A DNA stretch of 11,944 bases, from the NCBI GenBank assembly GCA_036794395.1, contig DAIRGS010000220.1:1-11944 (forward strand), read 5' to 3'. This stretch comes from DASXMX01 sp036794395 (GTDB lineage Bacteria; Planctomycetota; Phycisphaerae; Tepidisphaerales; Tepidisphaeraceae). Shown piece after piece: positions 1 to 7,382 of this stretch (the stretch's first letter is position 1; every line of letters begins with the position of its first letter). Below the pieces are notes generated by a model. The model was not told the DNA's origin. It ran no database searches and saw only the letters and a program-made list of their open reading frames with translations. The position numbers were made by a program, and so were the translations under genes.

Positions 1-14
1 GCTTTCATTTTCAT

Positions 15-38
15 CCCCATCTCCCGAAGGGAGAGGGG
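15..38. repeat. REP-like hairpin
   Basis: TCTCCC (20-25), a GAA loop and GGGAGA (29-34) form a perfect 6-bp stem. It is extended by CCCC (15-18) pairing with GGGG (35-38) around a single bulged A. Hairpins of this composition (CTCCC-GAA-GGGAG) are common dispersed intergenic elements in bacteria. No second copy lies in this window, so calling it a repeat is inference; it could also be a transcript end belonging to a gene left of the window. No T-tract follows it. Confidence 0.35.
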
Positions 39-355
39 GCAAGAAGGCGCGCTTCGCGGTGCGCAACAAAACCTAGGCGAGCGCGACCAGTGGCAACCGG
101 CAGGTTTTCATCGGCCCAGCCTCGCACTCCCGCTGAGCGCATATGCGATCGCCCTGGGACGAATCCGTTCCGATCAATAAAGGGGGTCAACTTTCGGGGC
201 AGTCCCTGCTAATCTAGTCAGCAGCGCGCTATCCCTCGCCCCCTGTGCCGCTTCTCCGGAGGCACGTTTGGGTCGGAAGCGCGCATTATGATGCACGAAT
301 GTGCATGCCTTTAGGAATAAAGTTTTTGACTGGGCAGTGAAGATTGGAGCATTTG
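39..355. other. Non-coding leader upstream of glutaminase gene
   Basis: No convincing gene is seen in this stretch. It contains a 10-bp palindrome CGCATATGCG (138-147), a possible -10 box TATGAT (287-292) without a well-spaced -35, and a perfect inverted repeat ATGCAC-gaat-GTGCAT (291-306) about 50 nt before the gene. If that -10 is real, the inverted repeat would cover the transcription start, as an operator might. This is a weak inference. Confidence 0.3.
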
Positions 356-2947
356 ATGAACCGTTTTGTGAAGACGCTGTGCGTGGGTTGCTGCGTTATT
401 TGGATGATTGGGACAGCCCGCGCGCAGGATGGTACGAGGGGCGTGCTTCGCCCCCCCGCCGTGCCATTGATCGCCTGCGATCCGTATCTAAGCGTGTGGT
501 CTTGCGCGGACAAGTTGACGGACGATGTCACGCGGCACTGGACCAATGCCGAACACTCGCTGGTCAGTTTGATCCGGGTCGATGGGCACGCGTATCGCTT
601 GATGGGCAAGGAGCCGGCGGATGTGCCGGCTATGCCGCAGGAAAGTGTTCGGGTATTGCCAACGCGAACGATCTATCAATTTAAGAATGAAGCCGTCGCG
701 GTCACGCTGACGTTTTTAACCCCATCGCTTCCGGATGAGCTCGATGTGCTTTCGTGGCCGCTGACGTATCTGACCTGGGACGTAAAGAGCGTGGATGGGA
801 AGGAGCATGCTGTCTCGGTGTATGACAGCACCAGCGCGCAGCTGGCGGTCTTTAAGGCGGATGAGAAGGTGGTTGGGTCGAAGCCGGTCGTGAAGGGATT
901 GGTCGTTCTTCAGATGGGTACGGCGGATCAGCCGGTCCTTCAGAAGAAGGGCGACAATATGCGGATCGACTGGGGCTACGTTTACACCGCCGCGCCAGGC
1001 AACGCCTCGGCGGCCATTGGGGCGGCCGAAGCGTGCGAAACCGCATATGCGCAGACCGGTAAGCTCCCGATCAGCGACGAAAGCAACACGGCCCGCGCGG
1101 TGAGCGATGGGCATCCGGTTGAGGCCATCGTGATGGATCTGGGGAAGGTGGGCTCGAAATCTGTGTCGCGATGGGCAATCGTGGCGTACGACGACGTGTA
1201 CAGCATCAACTATTTCGGGCGAAGGCTGCGAGCCTACTGGCGGCGCAATGGCGCCCAGGCCGCCGACCTGCTGACAACGGCCGCTAAAGAATATCCCCGA
1301 CTGGTCAAAAAGTGCGAAGCATTTGATGCTGATCTGATGGCGGATCTGAAGAAGGTGGGCGGGGAGAAGTATGCCGAGCTCGCGGCATTGTCGTACCGGC
1401 AGTGCCTGGCGGGCAATAAGCTGGCGGCAGATCAAAATGGTCAGCCGCTCTTGTTTCCCAAGGAAAACAGCAGTAACGGGTGCATCGCCACGGTGGATGT
1501 GATCTATCCAATGGACCCGCAGTTCCTTTTATTCAGCCCGGCCCTGGCGCGGGCATCGGTGGCTACGGCGCTATGTTATGGCGCATCGCCGCGATGGAAA
1601 TTCCCATTTGCGCCGCATGATCTCGGAACGTATCCACGCGCCACCGGCCAGGCGTACGGCGGCGGTGAGCGCACCGAGCAGAACCAAATGATGGTCGAAG
1701 AGAGCGGGAACATGATTCTGCTCGTAGCGGCCATTGCGAAGATGGAAGGCAACGCCAGCCTCGCCACCGAATTCTGGCCGCAGATTACGCAGTGGGCAAA
1801 GTATCTGGAAGACAAGGGATTCGATCCTGAGAACCAGTTGTGCACTGATGATTTCGCGGGACACCTGGCGCATAACGCGAACTTGTCGGTCAAGGCCATT
1901 GAGGCTCTGGGTGCTTACGGAATGATGTGCCAGATGCGCGGAGACAACGCGGGCGGCCAGCGCTTCCATGATCTTGCAGTGGAGATGGCCCAGAAATGGG
2001 TCAAGGCAGCGGAAGACGGCGACCATTTCAAGCTCGCCTTCGACAAAGCCGGCACGTGGAGCCAGAAGTACAACCTGGTTTGGGACAAGCTCCTGAATCT
2101 GAACATTTTCCCGAAAGACGTGATTCAGAAGGAGATGGCGTTCTACCTGAAGCACATGAACAAATACGGCCTGCCGTTGGACAATCGCAAGCCTTACACC
2201 AAGACGGATTGGCTGGTGTGGACGGCGACCATGGCGGACTCCGACGCCGACTTCCAAGCGCTCGTATCGCCGATCTATGACTTTGCCAACGAGTCTCCCG
2301 ATCGCGTAGCGTTTTCGGATTGGTACTGGACACAGACCGGAAAGGTTGCGGGCTTCAAGGCGCGGCCGGTGATCGGCGGCGTTTTCATTAAAATGCTGTC
2401 TGATCCGGCCATGTGGAAAAAGTGGTCGTCGAAAGACAAGACGGTGGCGAAGGGATGGGCCCCGATCCCCCCGCCGCCAAAGGTTGAATCAGTTGTACCG
2501 ACGTCTGAGAAGGAAGGGATCACCTGGCGTTATACGACCACGACACCGCCGGCGGGCTGGTTCGGCAACGACTTTGACGCAACGCCCTGGAAGGAAGGGC
2601 CCGGCGGATTCGGTACGCGAAATACCCCCGGCGCTGTCGTTCGCACGCCCTGGAATGGCGCTGACATCTGGGCGCGTCGCGAATTTGAAATGACCGCTGC
2701 CATCACGCCCAATCTGCGCCTAAGCGTGCATCACGACGACGATGCGGAGATTTATATCAATGGCGTGCTCGCCGCTAAGCTTCCGGATTATTCGACCGGA
2801 TATGAGCCCGTATCGATCAGCAAAACCGCGATGGCAACCCTTAAGCCCGGCACCAACCATCTGGCAATACACTGCCACCAGGTTCAGGGCGGGCAGTACA
2901 TTGACGTCGGTTTGGTCAATGTAGTTGAGCAGACAGGGCAGAATTAG
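356..2947 (+). CDS. Secreted glutaminase-family protein (GtaA-like)
   Basis: 863 residues from the ATG at 356, which has a GGAG box six bases upstream (346-349). An in-frame TTG at 344 would overlap that box. Residues 1-23 look like a Sec signal peptide (basic MNRFVK, hydrophobic core, cleavage after ARA), so the protein is probably exported. The mature part has the landmarks of the DUF5127/DUF4965/DUF1793 family: RPPAVPLIACDPYLSVWS (32-49), DKLTDDVTRHW shortly after, MMVEESGN (445-452), TDDFAGHLAHN (497-507) and FSDWYWTQTGKVAGF near the domain end. Fungal members are glutaminases that split glutamine into glutamate and ammonia. Bacterial members are mostly untested and share an (alpha/alpha)6-type fold with glycoside hydrolases, so the substrate is uncertain. 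Residues ~720-863 form an extra beta-sandwich, galactose-binding-like domain (WxxPGGFG-type start, HHDDDAEIYINGV), which suggests attachment to carbohydrate. The next gene starts 37 nt after the stop. Confidence 0.85.
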   Translation: MNRFVKTLCVGCCVIWMIGTARAQDGTRGVLRPPAVPLIACDPYLSVWSCADKLTDDVTRHWTNAEHSLVSLIRVDGHAYRLMGKEPADVPAMPQESVRVLPTRTIYQFKNEAVAVTLTFLTPSLPDELDVLSWPLTYLTWDVKSVDGKEHAVSVYDSTSAQLAVFKADEKVVGSKPVVKGLVVLQMGTADQPVLQKKGDNMRIDWGYVYTAAPGNASAAIGAAEACETAYAQTGKLPISDESNTARAVSDGHPVEAIVMDLGKVGSKSVSRWAIVAYDDVYSINYFGRRLRAYWRRNGAQAADLLTTAAKEYPRLVKKCEAFDADLMADLKKVGGEKYAELAALSYRQCLAGNKLAADQNGQPLLFPKENSSNGCIATVDVIYPMDPQFLLFSPALARASVATALCYGASPRWKFPFAPHDLGTYPRATGQAYGGGERTEQNQMMVEESGNMILLVAAIAKMEGNASLATEFWPQITQWAKYLEDKGFDPENQLCTDDFAGHLAHNANLSVKAIEALGAYGMMCQMRGDNAGGQRFHDLAVEMAQKWVKAAEDGDHFKLAFDKAGTWSQKYNLVWDKLLNLNIFPKDVIQKEMAFYLKHMNKYGLPLDNRKPYTKTDWLVWTATMADSDADFQALVSPIYDFANESPDRVAFSDWYWTQTGKVAGFKARPVIGGVFIKMLSDPAMWKKWSSKDKTVAKGWAPIPPPPKVESVVPTSEKEGITWRYTTTTPPAGWFGNDFDATPWKEGPGGFGTRNTPGAVVRTPWNGADIWARREFEMTAAITPNLRLSVHHDDDAEIYINGVLAAKLPDYSTGYEPVSISKTAMATLKPGTNHLAIHCHQVQGGQYIDVGLVNVVEQTGQN

Positions 2948-2984
2948 ACGTTCGTCCTCATGGACGCACCACGCCATATTAAAC

Positions 2985-3866
2985 ATGCCCACCCCGCGGA
3001 TTACCAAAAAGCATGAAGAGGCGCTTGTGCGCCACGGGTACGTCGTGGTGCCGCACTTTCTGACACCCGACGAACTCGCGGCAGCGCAGTCCGACATGCT
3101 GCGTTATTTCCCAACCGCCGATGAGCTGGCCGAGCGGCCGCAGCGTTACGGGTGGATTCACGATGACCCGGAAAATCTACAGGTCGAGTTCCCGTTTGCC
3201 GCTGATGCATTGAACCATCATTCAACGCACCCGGAGATCATTTCGTTCGCTCAGCGGCTGTTGGGCGTGCAGGATGTATTACTCTCACAGGCGGCGATCT
3301 GGGCCAAGTACGCCGGTACGGGCAAATTCGAGCAGACAATGCACCTGGACTACGAGGGCAACACCCTGGTTGTGCCGCGGGACGATGGTGCATTTCGGCA
3401 GATCAACATGATTCTGTACTACAGCGATGTACCGGAAGATCTCGGCCCCACCTGGCTGGTATCTCAGGAGAAGACGGCCGATTCCGGGCTCTGGCCGACA
3501 TTCCGCCCGCGCAAGAAATACCCCCAACTGTATCGCGAAGAACGCCCAATATTGGCCGAGGCCGGGGATTTGCTTGTGTTCAGCATGCGAACCTTTCACC
3601 GGGCCGGCGAGCTGACAGCCGATCACGGCGCGCGATTTTCACACCATCTGGTGTACCGGTCGGCGGAGTATGCGTTCAATGGATATCATCAGTACAGCCA
3701 GTTTGGCGAGAAGCCGGAGATGCAGCGATTCATTCAAAACGCCGCCCCGATTCAACGTGAAGTGCTCGGATTTCCGCGCCCGGGCCATTCTTATTGGAAC
3801 AAGGAGACTCTCGCAGCGGTTAAAGCGAGATATCCAGGAATCGACATGTCGCCTTATCTGACTTAA
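2985..3866 (+). CDS. Phytanoyl-CoA dioxygenase (PhyH) family protein
   Basis: 293 residues. The ATG at 2985 is preferred: the protein then starts at the usual PhyH beginning (KKHEEALVRHGYVVVPHFLTPDEL), whereas the upstream in-frame TTG at 2925 would overlap the previous gene. No clear Shine-Dalgarno is visible. The double-stranded beta-helix metal site is present as H120-x-D122 (TMHLDYEG) and distal H205 (FHRAG), with R217 (GARFS) as the expected 2-oxoglutarate-binding arginine. LGPTWLVSQ (153-161) matches the family's segment before the distal histidine. Such enzymes are cytosolic, non-haem Fe(II)/2-oxoglutarate hydroxylases of very diverse substrates, so the class is secure and the substrate unknown. 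The 37-nt gap after the glutaminase-family gene holds a short hairpin (CGTCC-tcat-GGACG, 2953-2966) but no T-tract, so co-transcription is possible. Confidence 0.85.
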   Translation: MPTPRITKKHEEALVRHGYVVVPHFLTPDELAAAQSDMLRYFPTADELAERPQRYGWIHDDPENLQVEFPFAADALNHHSTHPEIISFAQRLLGVQDVLLSQAAIWAKYAGTGKFEQTMHLDYEGNTLVVPRDDGAFRQINMILYYSDVPEDLGPTWLVSQEKTADSGLWPTFRPRKKYPQLYREERPILAEAGDLLVFSMRTFHRAGELTADHGARFSHHLVYRSAEYAFNGYHQYSQFGEKPEMQRFIQNAAPIQREVLGFPRPGHSYWNKETLAAVKARYPGIDMSPYLT

Positions 3867-4020
3867 ACGCCGTTGCCGCGACCCCTGAGCGGTTGCTCGC
3901 TACGAATTCCACATCTTTACAATTGTGTCATTCCACCCTGTGCAATTCGCGTTAATCTCCTTGCCCTGTTTCCCAACGGCGGGGATGATGTGACGTCGGC
4001 GCCGTCTGGCCGGAAAGCCC

Positions 4021-5403
4021 ATGCATCAAATGTCATCACCTCCGACCGTGCCTGCCGAAGATCCGAACAGTCAAACCACGGTCATTACCGAAGAACTCGC
4101 GGCCGTAAAACAAAAGGTCTTGGACAAAGACCCTGAGTTCCAATATTTCGAACAGACCAGCTCGCTTGAGAAGTCGAGCGGTTTGTTGAATTGCTTGATC
4201 TGGACCGAGGGCGAGAAACATCAACCCGAGGTGGCATTCGACAGATTGCGATGGGGCGGCCAGTACATCGGGGTATCAAGCCGCAAGCGGGAGATCGCGG
4301 TACTTCCGGAAAAATTCGCAGAGCTTGGTTTTGAACTCGAGCGTGGTCCGGCTTACGTGCGAACAGAATGGGGGATGCCGATCATCTCGCCCAAGGCGCA
4401 TTATTTCATTGCGCGAAAGACCTCACTGATTCGTCCGCGGGAATTTTCCGACCGGTTTACGTACCAGGTTCAACTCGAGCGCAAGGATGATGCCCACGCG
4501 GAAGGACCGCCGGGCACCGAACACTGGGTCGTTCGAAAAGAAGTTCCGACGTACGAGCGCATCCTGGCCCGGCTCCAGTTCAAAGCGCCCAAGCTGCCGC
4601 TGTCCACTCTGGAACGCCGGGCGCGAAAATTCGCCGATCAGATCTTCCCGCTTTTCCTCACGCGCGAAGCGGCAATGCTCAAGATCATTGAGCGCGACTG
4701 CCCCAAGGAATATCTTCACCGTTTCCCGCGCGTGATTGATCTGGAGAAAGACGAGAACGGCTACGTCAAACGCATGCGCACCACGTGGCTGCGCAATGGC
4801 GGCCGTACCTTGTCGCAACTGGAGTTCGCTAAACAAAGCGCTGAGCTGCTTCACATTCTCCACGACCGCATCGGCATCATCCACCTCGACCTGCGCATGG
4901 ACAATATGGTGGTCACGGAAAATGGAGTCGGCTTCGTTGATTTCGGCTCGGCGGTTCGCGTCAACGAGAACATTCAGGGCAACGCGGTGCTGTCGACGCT
5001 GTTTGGCGAACTGATGAAGACCAGCCAGATCCAGAAAATGCTGGATCGAATGAGCTCGGCCGGCTCGGTCACCAGCAGCGTGATTCGCGATGCGTATCAG
5101 CGGGTGGATAAGGCGGTCGATCTTTTTTACCTGGCCGTGCAGATTGGCCAGCCGACGGCGAACCCCGATCTACGGGAACTGATCCGATACGAAAAGTTCA
5201 GCCCCGAGGCGGTGGGATTATCGGGACTAACCGATGCCATCCTCCGGCCGGCCAATCCGAACTTGCCGCGATTTAAAACGGCACGCGATGTCCTGGACGA
5301 GTTGGTCCACATTGAAAATGATGTAAAGTCCGGCCGATATGATCGCGGAGCGCCGCCGCAGGAAAGCGAACCGTCGAAAGCACGCGTATGGGTCTGGCGA
5401 TAA
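4021..5403 (+). CDS. Protein-kinase-fold protein with unusual N-terminal half
   Basis: 460 residues from an ATG preceded by a weak GGAAAG; M4 is an alternative start. The C-terminal half has kinase-fold catalytic signatures: IIHLDLRMDN (286-295) resembles the HxDLxxxN catalytic loop (D290, N295), and VDFGSA (306-311) supplies the metal-binding DFG (D307-G309). Candidate Lys/Glu partners are K173 (WVVRKEV) and E216 (TREAAML), but no glycine-rich loop is obvious and about 40 residues separate these two, so the N-lobe is divergent. The HLD form (instead of HRD) and LRxDN are closer to small-molecule or LPS-kinase-like and atypical bacterial kinases than to Hanks-type Ser/Thr kinases. Residues ~40-135 (RLRWGGQYIGVSS..., then FAELGFELERG and AHYFIARK) recall the C-terminal half of a class I methyltransferase without its SAM-binding glycine motif; this is a weak resemblance. 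No signal peptide or membrane segment is seen. The gene stands alone, 154 nt after phyH, and converges on manA with an 18-nt gap. The substrate is unknown. Confidence 0.7.
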   Translation: MHQMSSPPTVPAEDPNSQTTVITEELAAVKQKVLDKDPEFQYFEQTSSLEKSSGLLNCLIWTEGEKHQPEVAFDRLRWGGQYIGVSSRKREIAVLPEKFAELGFELERGPAYVRTEWGMPIISPKAHYFIARKTSLIRPREFSDRFTYQVQLERKDDAHAEGPPGTEHWVVRKEVPTYERILARLQFKAPKLPLSTLERRARKFADQIFPLFLTREAAMLKIIERDCPKEYLHRFPRVIDLEKDENGYVKRMRTTWLRNGGRTLSQLEFAKQSAELLHILHDRIGIIHLDLRMDNMVVTENGVGFVDFGSAVRVNENIQGNAVLSTLFGELMKTSQIQKMLDRMSSAGSVTSSVIRDAYQRVDKAVDLFYLAVQIGQPTANPDLRELIRYEKFSPEAVGLSGLTDAILRPANPNLPRFKTARDVLDELVHIENDVKSGRYDRGAPPQESEPSKARVWVWR

Positions 5404-5421
5404 GCCCGCCCTGGCTTCACT

Positions 5422-6435
5422 TCACCTCGGCAGCTCAACTTCAAGCCAATTCCCCCCAACATCTGCGTGAACCGCACCGTTTTTCCCCGCGGCTGGCACG
5501 AGCACGACTTCCCCCGGCATCATTGATACCTCGGACCCGCTCACGATCACCCGCACAACGCCTTCAAGTCCGATGAGGATGAGCGGCATCCCATCATCCA
5601 GTTTGCGAACGCCCGTCGGTGGAAGCGTCGACCGATGCAGCCGGAAAAATGGCGAATCGACCAGCGGGCCTGCGCCGTCCGTGTCAACGGATTCAGGCGC
5701 TTCGGCAGCATGGGGCGAAAAATCGATGCAGGCCATCGCCTGTTCGATGTGAAGCTCACGTGGCTTACCTGTATCTGCCTCCACGCGATTAAAATCAAAA
5801 ACGCGGAAAGTCGTGTCGCTGGGCGTCTGGACCTCGGCAACGAGGATTCCCGCTCCCAGTGCGTGAACTGTGCCGCTGGGAAGGTAATAGCAATCCCCTG
5901 CTGACGCCGGCACTTGATAAATCAAGTTCTCCACGTCGCCGCGATGAATAGCGTTTTGAAAAGCTTCTCTAGTTACATCTGGCTTCAATCCTTTAAGCAG
6001 CCGCGATCCCGGATCGGATTGAAGCACATACCACGCCTCAGTTTTTATATGCGCGCCAGGATTGGCATTGGCATACGCGAGATCGGGATGGACCTGAACT
6101 GACAGATCTTCGCGCGCATCGAGAAACTTGATGAGCAGTGGGAACTGGCCATGCGGGCCGCTCAATGGAGACGACCCGTACAAATCGGCGCCGAGCTCCC
6201 CTACCACCCAATGCAGCGACCGCCCGGCAAGTGGGCCGTTGGCGATTTCGACACTCACCCAGTCTATGGATTTCTCGACAACACCAGGCGGAAAATCGTA
6301 AATCTCCCAGCTCTCACCAATCCGTTTATCAGCCGGCAGACTTTTCCCCAGAACGGTCTCAATCTTCCGGCCACCCCAGATTTTCTCGACGAACCGAGGC
6401 TTGAATTTTAAAGGGTAAATTGATGCGGCTGCCAT
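5422..6435 (-). CDS. manA: Mannose-6-phosphate isomerase, class I
   Basis: 337 residues from the ATG at 6435-6433, which has GAGG (complement of 6442-6445) six bases upstream. A longer reading from 6483 adds a basic 16-residue tail that the family lacks. The enzyme interconverts mannose-6-phosphate and fructose-6-phosphate in the cytosol, linking glycolysis to GDP-mannose and polysaccharide synthesis. Type I zinc ligands are visible: Q114 and H116 (SVQVHPD), E133 (IKTEAWYV) and H191 (SGTVHALG). R211 in SDTTFRVFDF is the expected catalytic arginine. The length fits the short B. subtilis-type enzymes. The opening LKFKPRFVEKIWGGRKI and the KRIGESWE segment are also typical. The gene appears monocistronic: its own promoter candidate lies upstream, beyond which the lipoprotein gene ends in a terminator. 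Confidence 0.95.
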   Translation of the reverse strand: MAAASIYPLKFKPRFVEKIWGGRKIETVLGKSLPADKRIGESWEIYDFPPGVVEKSIDWVSVEIANGPLAGRSLHWVVGELGADLYGSSPLSGPHGQFPLLIKFLDAREDLSVQVHPDLAYANANPGAHIKTEAWYVLQSDPGSRLLKGLKPDVTREAFQNAIHRGDVENLIYQVPASAGDCYYLPSGTVHALGAGILVAEVQTPSDTTFRVFDFNRVEADTGKPRELHIEQAMACIDFSPHAAEAPESVDTDGAGPLVDSPFFRLHRSTLPPTGVRKLDDGMPLILIGLEGVVRVIVSGSEVSMMPGEVVLVPAAGKNGAVHADVGGNWLEVELPR

Positions 6436-6514
6436 GCGTTGCCTCGGTCGTTTGATCCGTATACGCCCGGGTACCATCACCACGAAATTTAGACCGAGCG
6501 ATTATCAGCACCAT

Positions 6515-6543
6515 TTGATAAGGGTTGCACCTGATCGGATCAA
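6515..6543 (-). promoter_or_regulatory. Candidate sigma70-type promoter of manA
   Basis: Read on the minus strand, TTGATC (complement of 6538-6543) is followed after exactly 17 nt by TATCAA (complement of 6515-6520); each box matches 4 of 6 consensus bases. Transcription would start roughly 70 nt before the manA ATG. The site lies between the lipoprotein terminator and manA, where a promoter is needed. Confidence 0.4.
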
Positions 6544-6576
6544 CTGGACGGACTCTGCACAGAAAAGACAGGCATT

Positions 6577-6609
6577 AAAAAAGCGACCCGCCACTGGGAG
6601 TTCGGCGGG
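6577..6609 (-). terminator. Intrinsic terminator of the small lipoprotein gene
   Basis: On the minus strand CCCGCC (complement of 6604-6609), an 11-nt loop and GGCGGG (complement of 6587-6592) form a 6-bp all-G/C stem, followed after TCGC by six T residues (complement of 6577-6582). It lies 44 nt beyond the stop of the lipoprotein gene and separates it from manA. Confidence 0.75.
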
Positions 6610-6653
6610 CCGCCACTTCAGCAGGCTATTTCAGAAATGATTCGCGATGCGAA

Positions 6654-6848
6654 TCAATGATTCGCGTTTTCCTTGACCTGCTCCTTCGTCGAAGTCGTGC
6701 CATCCGGATGCTGCACGGTCTTTTTCTCAACCGAACTTGTGCTCCCGTCCGAACTGCTGGTTTTTTCCTTGGTGGAACTGACCGTGCGATCGCATCCCAC
6801 GACAGCCATCGACCCCAACACCAACGCTGCAAATAAATAGTTCTTCAT
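6654..6848 (-). CDS. Small lipoprotein of unknown function
   Basis: 64 residues with a good start: AGGAG (complement of 6858-6862) nine bases before the ATG. MKNYLFAALVLGSMAVVGC is a type II signal peptide with lipobox VVGC; C19 would be lipidated and become the N-terminus. D20 at the +2 position is an inner-membrane retention signal in E. coli; whether this holds in the host is unknown. The mature 46 residues are highly charged and Ser/Thr/Lys rich, with a loose internal duplication (DGSTSSVEKKT and DGTTSTKEQVK) and no recognisable domain, so they are probably disordered. Despite its size, signal peptide, strong ribosome site and own terminator all support a real gene. A 17-bp palindrome (GATTCGC-gat-GCGAATC, 6639-6655) overlaps the stop codon. 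No function can be assigned. Confidence 0.8.
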   Translation of the reverse strand: MKNYLFAALVLGSMAVVGCDRTVSSTKEKTSSSDGSTSSVEKKTVQHPDGTTSTKEQVKENANH

Positions 6849-6932
6849 GACGCGGCTCTCCTAAAGTTGTTCGACCGAGCTGAGGAACAGCAAAGCCGGG
6901 ACCAGTAATTGGATTTGGCGGTTCGTTTGTAC

Positions 6933-6961
6933 TTGGCGGGAGGAAAAAGCCCGCATAAAGT
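6933..6961 (+). promoter_or_regulatory. Candidate promoter of the tRNA-binding protein/recN unit
   Basis: TTGGCG (6933-6938), a 17-nt spacer and TAAAGT (6956-6961); each box matches 4 of 6 sigma70 consensus bases. The -10 box ends 31 nt before the ATG at 6993. The spacer carries a GCGGG/CCCGC inverted repeat (6936-6940 and 6950-6954). The call rests on spacing and position only. Confidence 0.4.
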
Positions 6962-6992
6962 GTAGAACTCAGCTAACTTTCCAAGGAGCGAC

Positions 6993-7349
6993 ATGGCAGA
7001 CGCGACAGTACCGGCGCCTACGACAATTCAGTACGACGACTTCGCCAAAATCGAATTGCGCGTGGCCACGGTTGTTGAGTGCAAACCCCACGCAAATGCC
7101 GACAAGCTGCTGGTATTGCAGGTGGATCTTGGGACGGAGCGGCGACAGATTTGCGCAGGCCTCAGGCAGCATTATCAACCAGAGCAACTAGTTGGAAAGC
7201 AAATTATTGTCGTCGCCAATTTGGCGGCCCGGCAGATGCGCGGCGAGGTGAGTAACGGCATGCTGCTGGCGGCAACCGATCCGGCAACGGGCAAGGTCAT
7301 CATCATGTCCCCATCCGAGCCGGTTTCGCCCGGTAGCAAAGTAAGCTGA
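6993..7349 (+). CDS. Free-standing tRNA-binding domain protein (MetRS beta-like)
   Basis: 118 residues with AAGGAG (6983-6988) four bases before the ATG. The whole protein is a single OB-fold tRNA-binding domain: IQYDDFAKIELRVATVVE (15-32), PHANADKLLVLQVDLGTERRQI and LVGKQIIVVANLAARQMRGE with SNGMLLAA follow the pattern of the C-terminal dimerisation domain of methionyl-tRNA synthetase (MetG beta) and of stand-alone relatives such as Aquifex Trbp111 and CsaA. Such proteins dimerise and bind tRNA structure non-specifically; as a separate subunit it may assist a MetRS encoded elsewhere. No catalytic domain is fused to it or encoded in the window. recN follows after 33 nt on the same strand, so the two are probably co-transcribed, though no functional link is known to me. 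The fold is secure; the partner is inferred. Confidence 0.9.
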   Translation: MADATVPAPTTIQYDDFAKIELRVATVVECKPHANADKLLVLQVDLGTERRQICAGLRQHYQPEQLVGKQIIVVANLAARQMRGEVSNGMLLAATDPATGKVIIMSPSEPVSPGSKVS

Positions 7350-7382
7350 TAACGCGTCCGGGGCACTTTTTCTCACTCGCTT

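Noticed and set aside
344..358. TTG at 344 as start of the glutaminase-family gene
   Set aside because: It overlaps the GGAG box that serves the ATG at 356, and the ATG gives a cleaner signal peptide.
2925..2987. TTG at 2925 as start of the PhyH gene
   Set aside because: It would overlap the previous gene by 23 nt and add a basic 20-residue stretch absent from the family.
3867..4020. Possible small gene or regulatory RNA between the PhyH and kinase-like genes
   Set aside because: The frame starting at 3873 runs into the kinase-like gene in another frame, has no ribosome site or recognisable product, and I see no strong hairpin with a T-tract.
6436..6483. Longer manA starting at 6483
   Set aside because: The extra 16 residues are basic and unlike the family; the ATG at 6435 has a well-placed GAGG.
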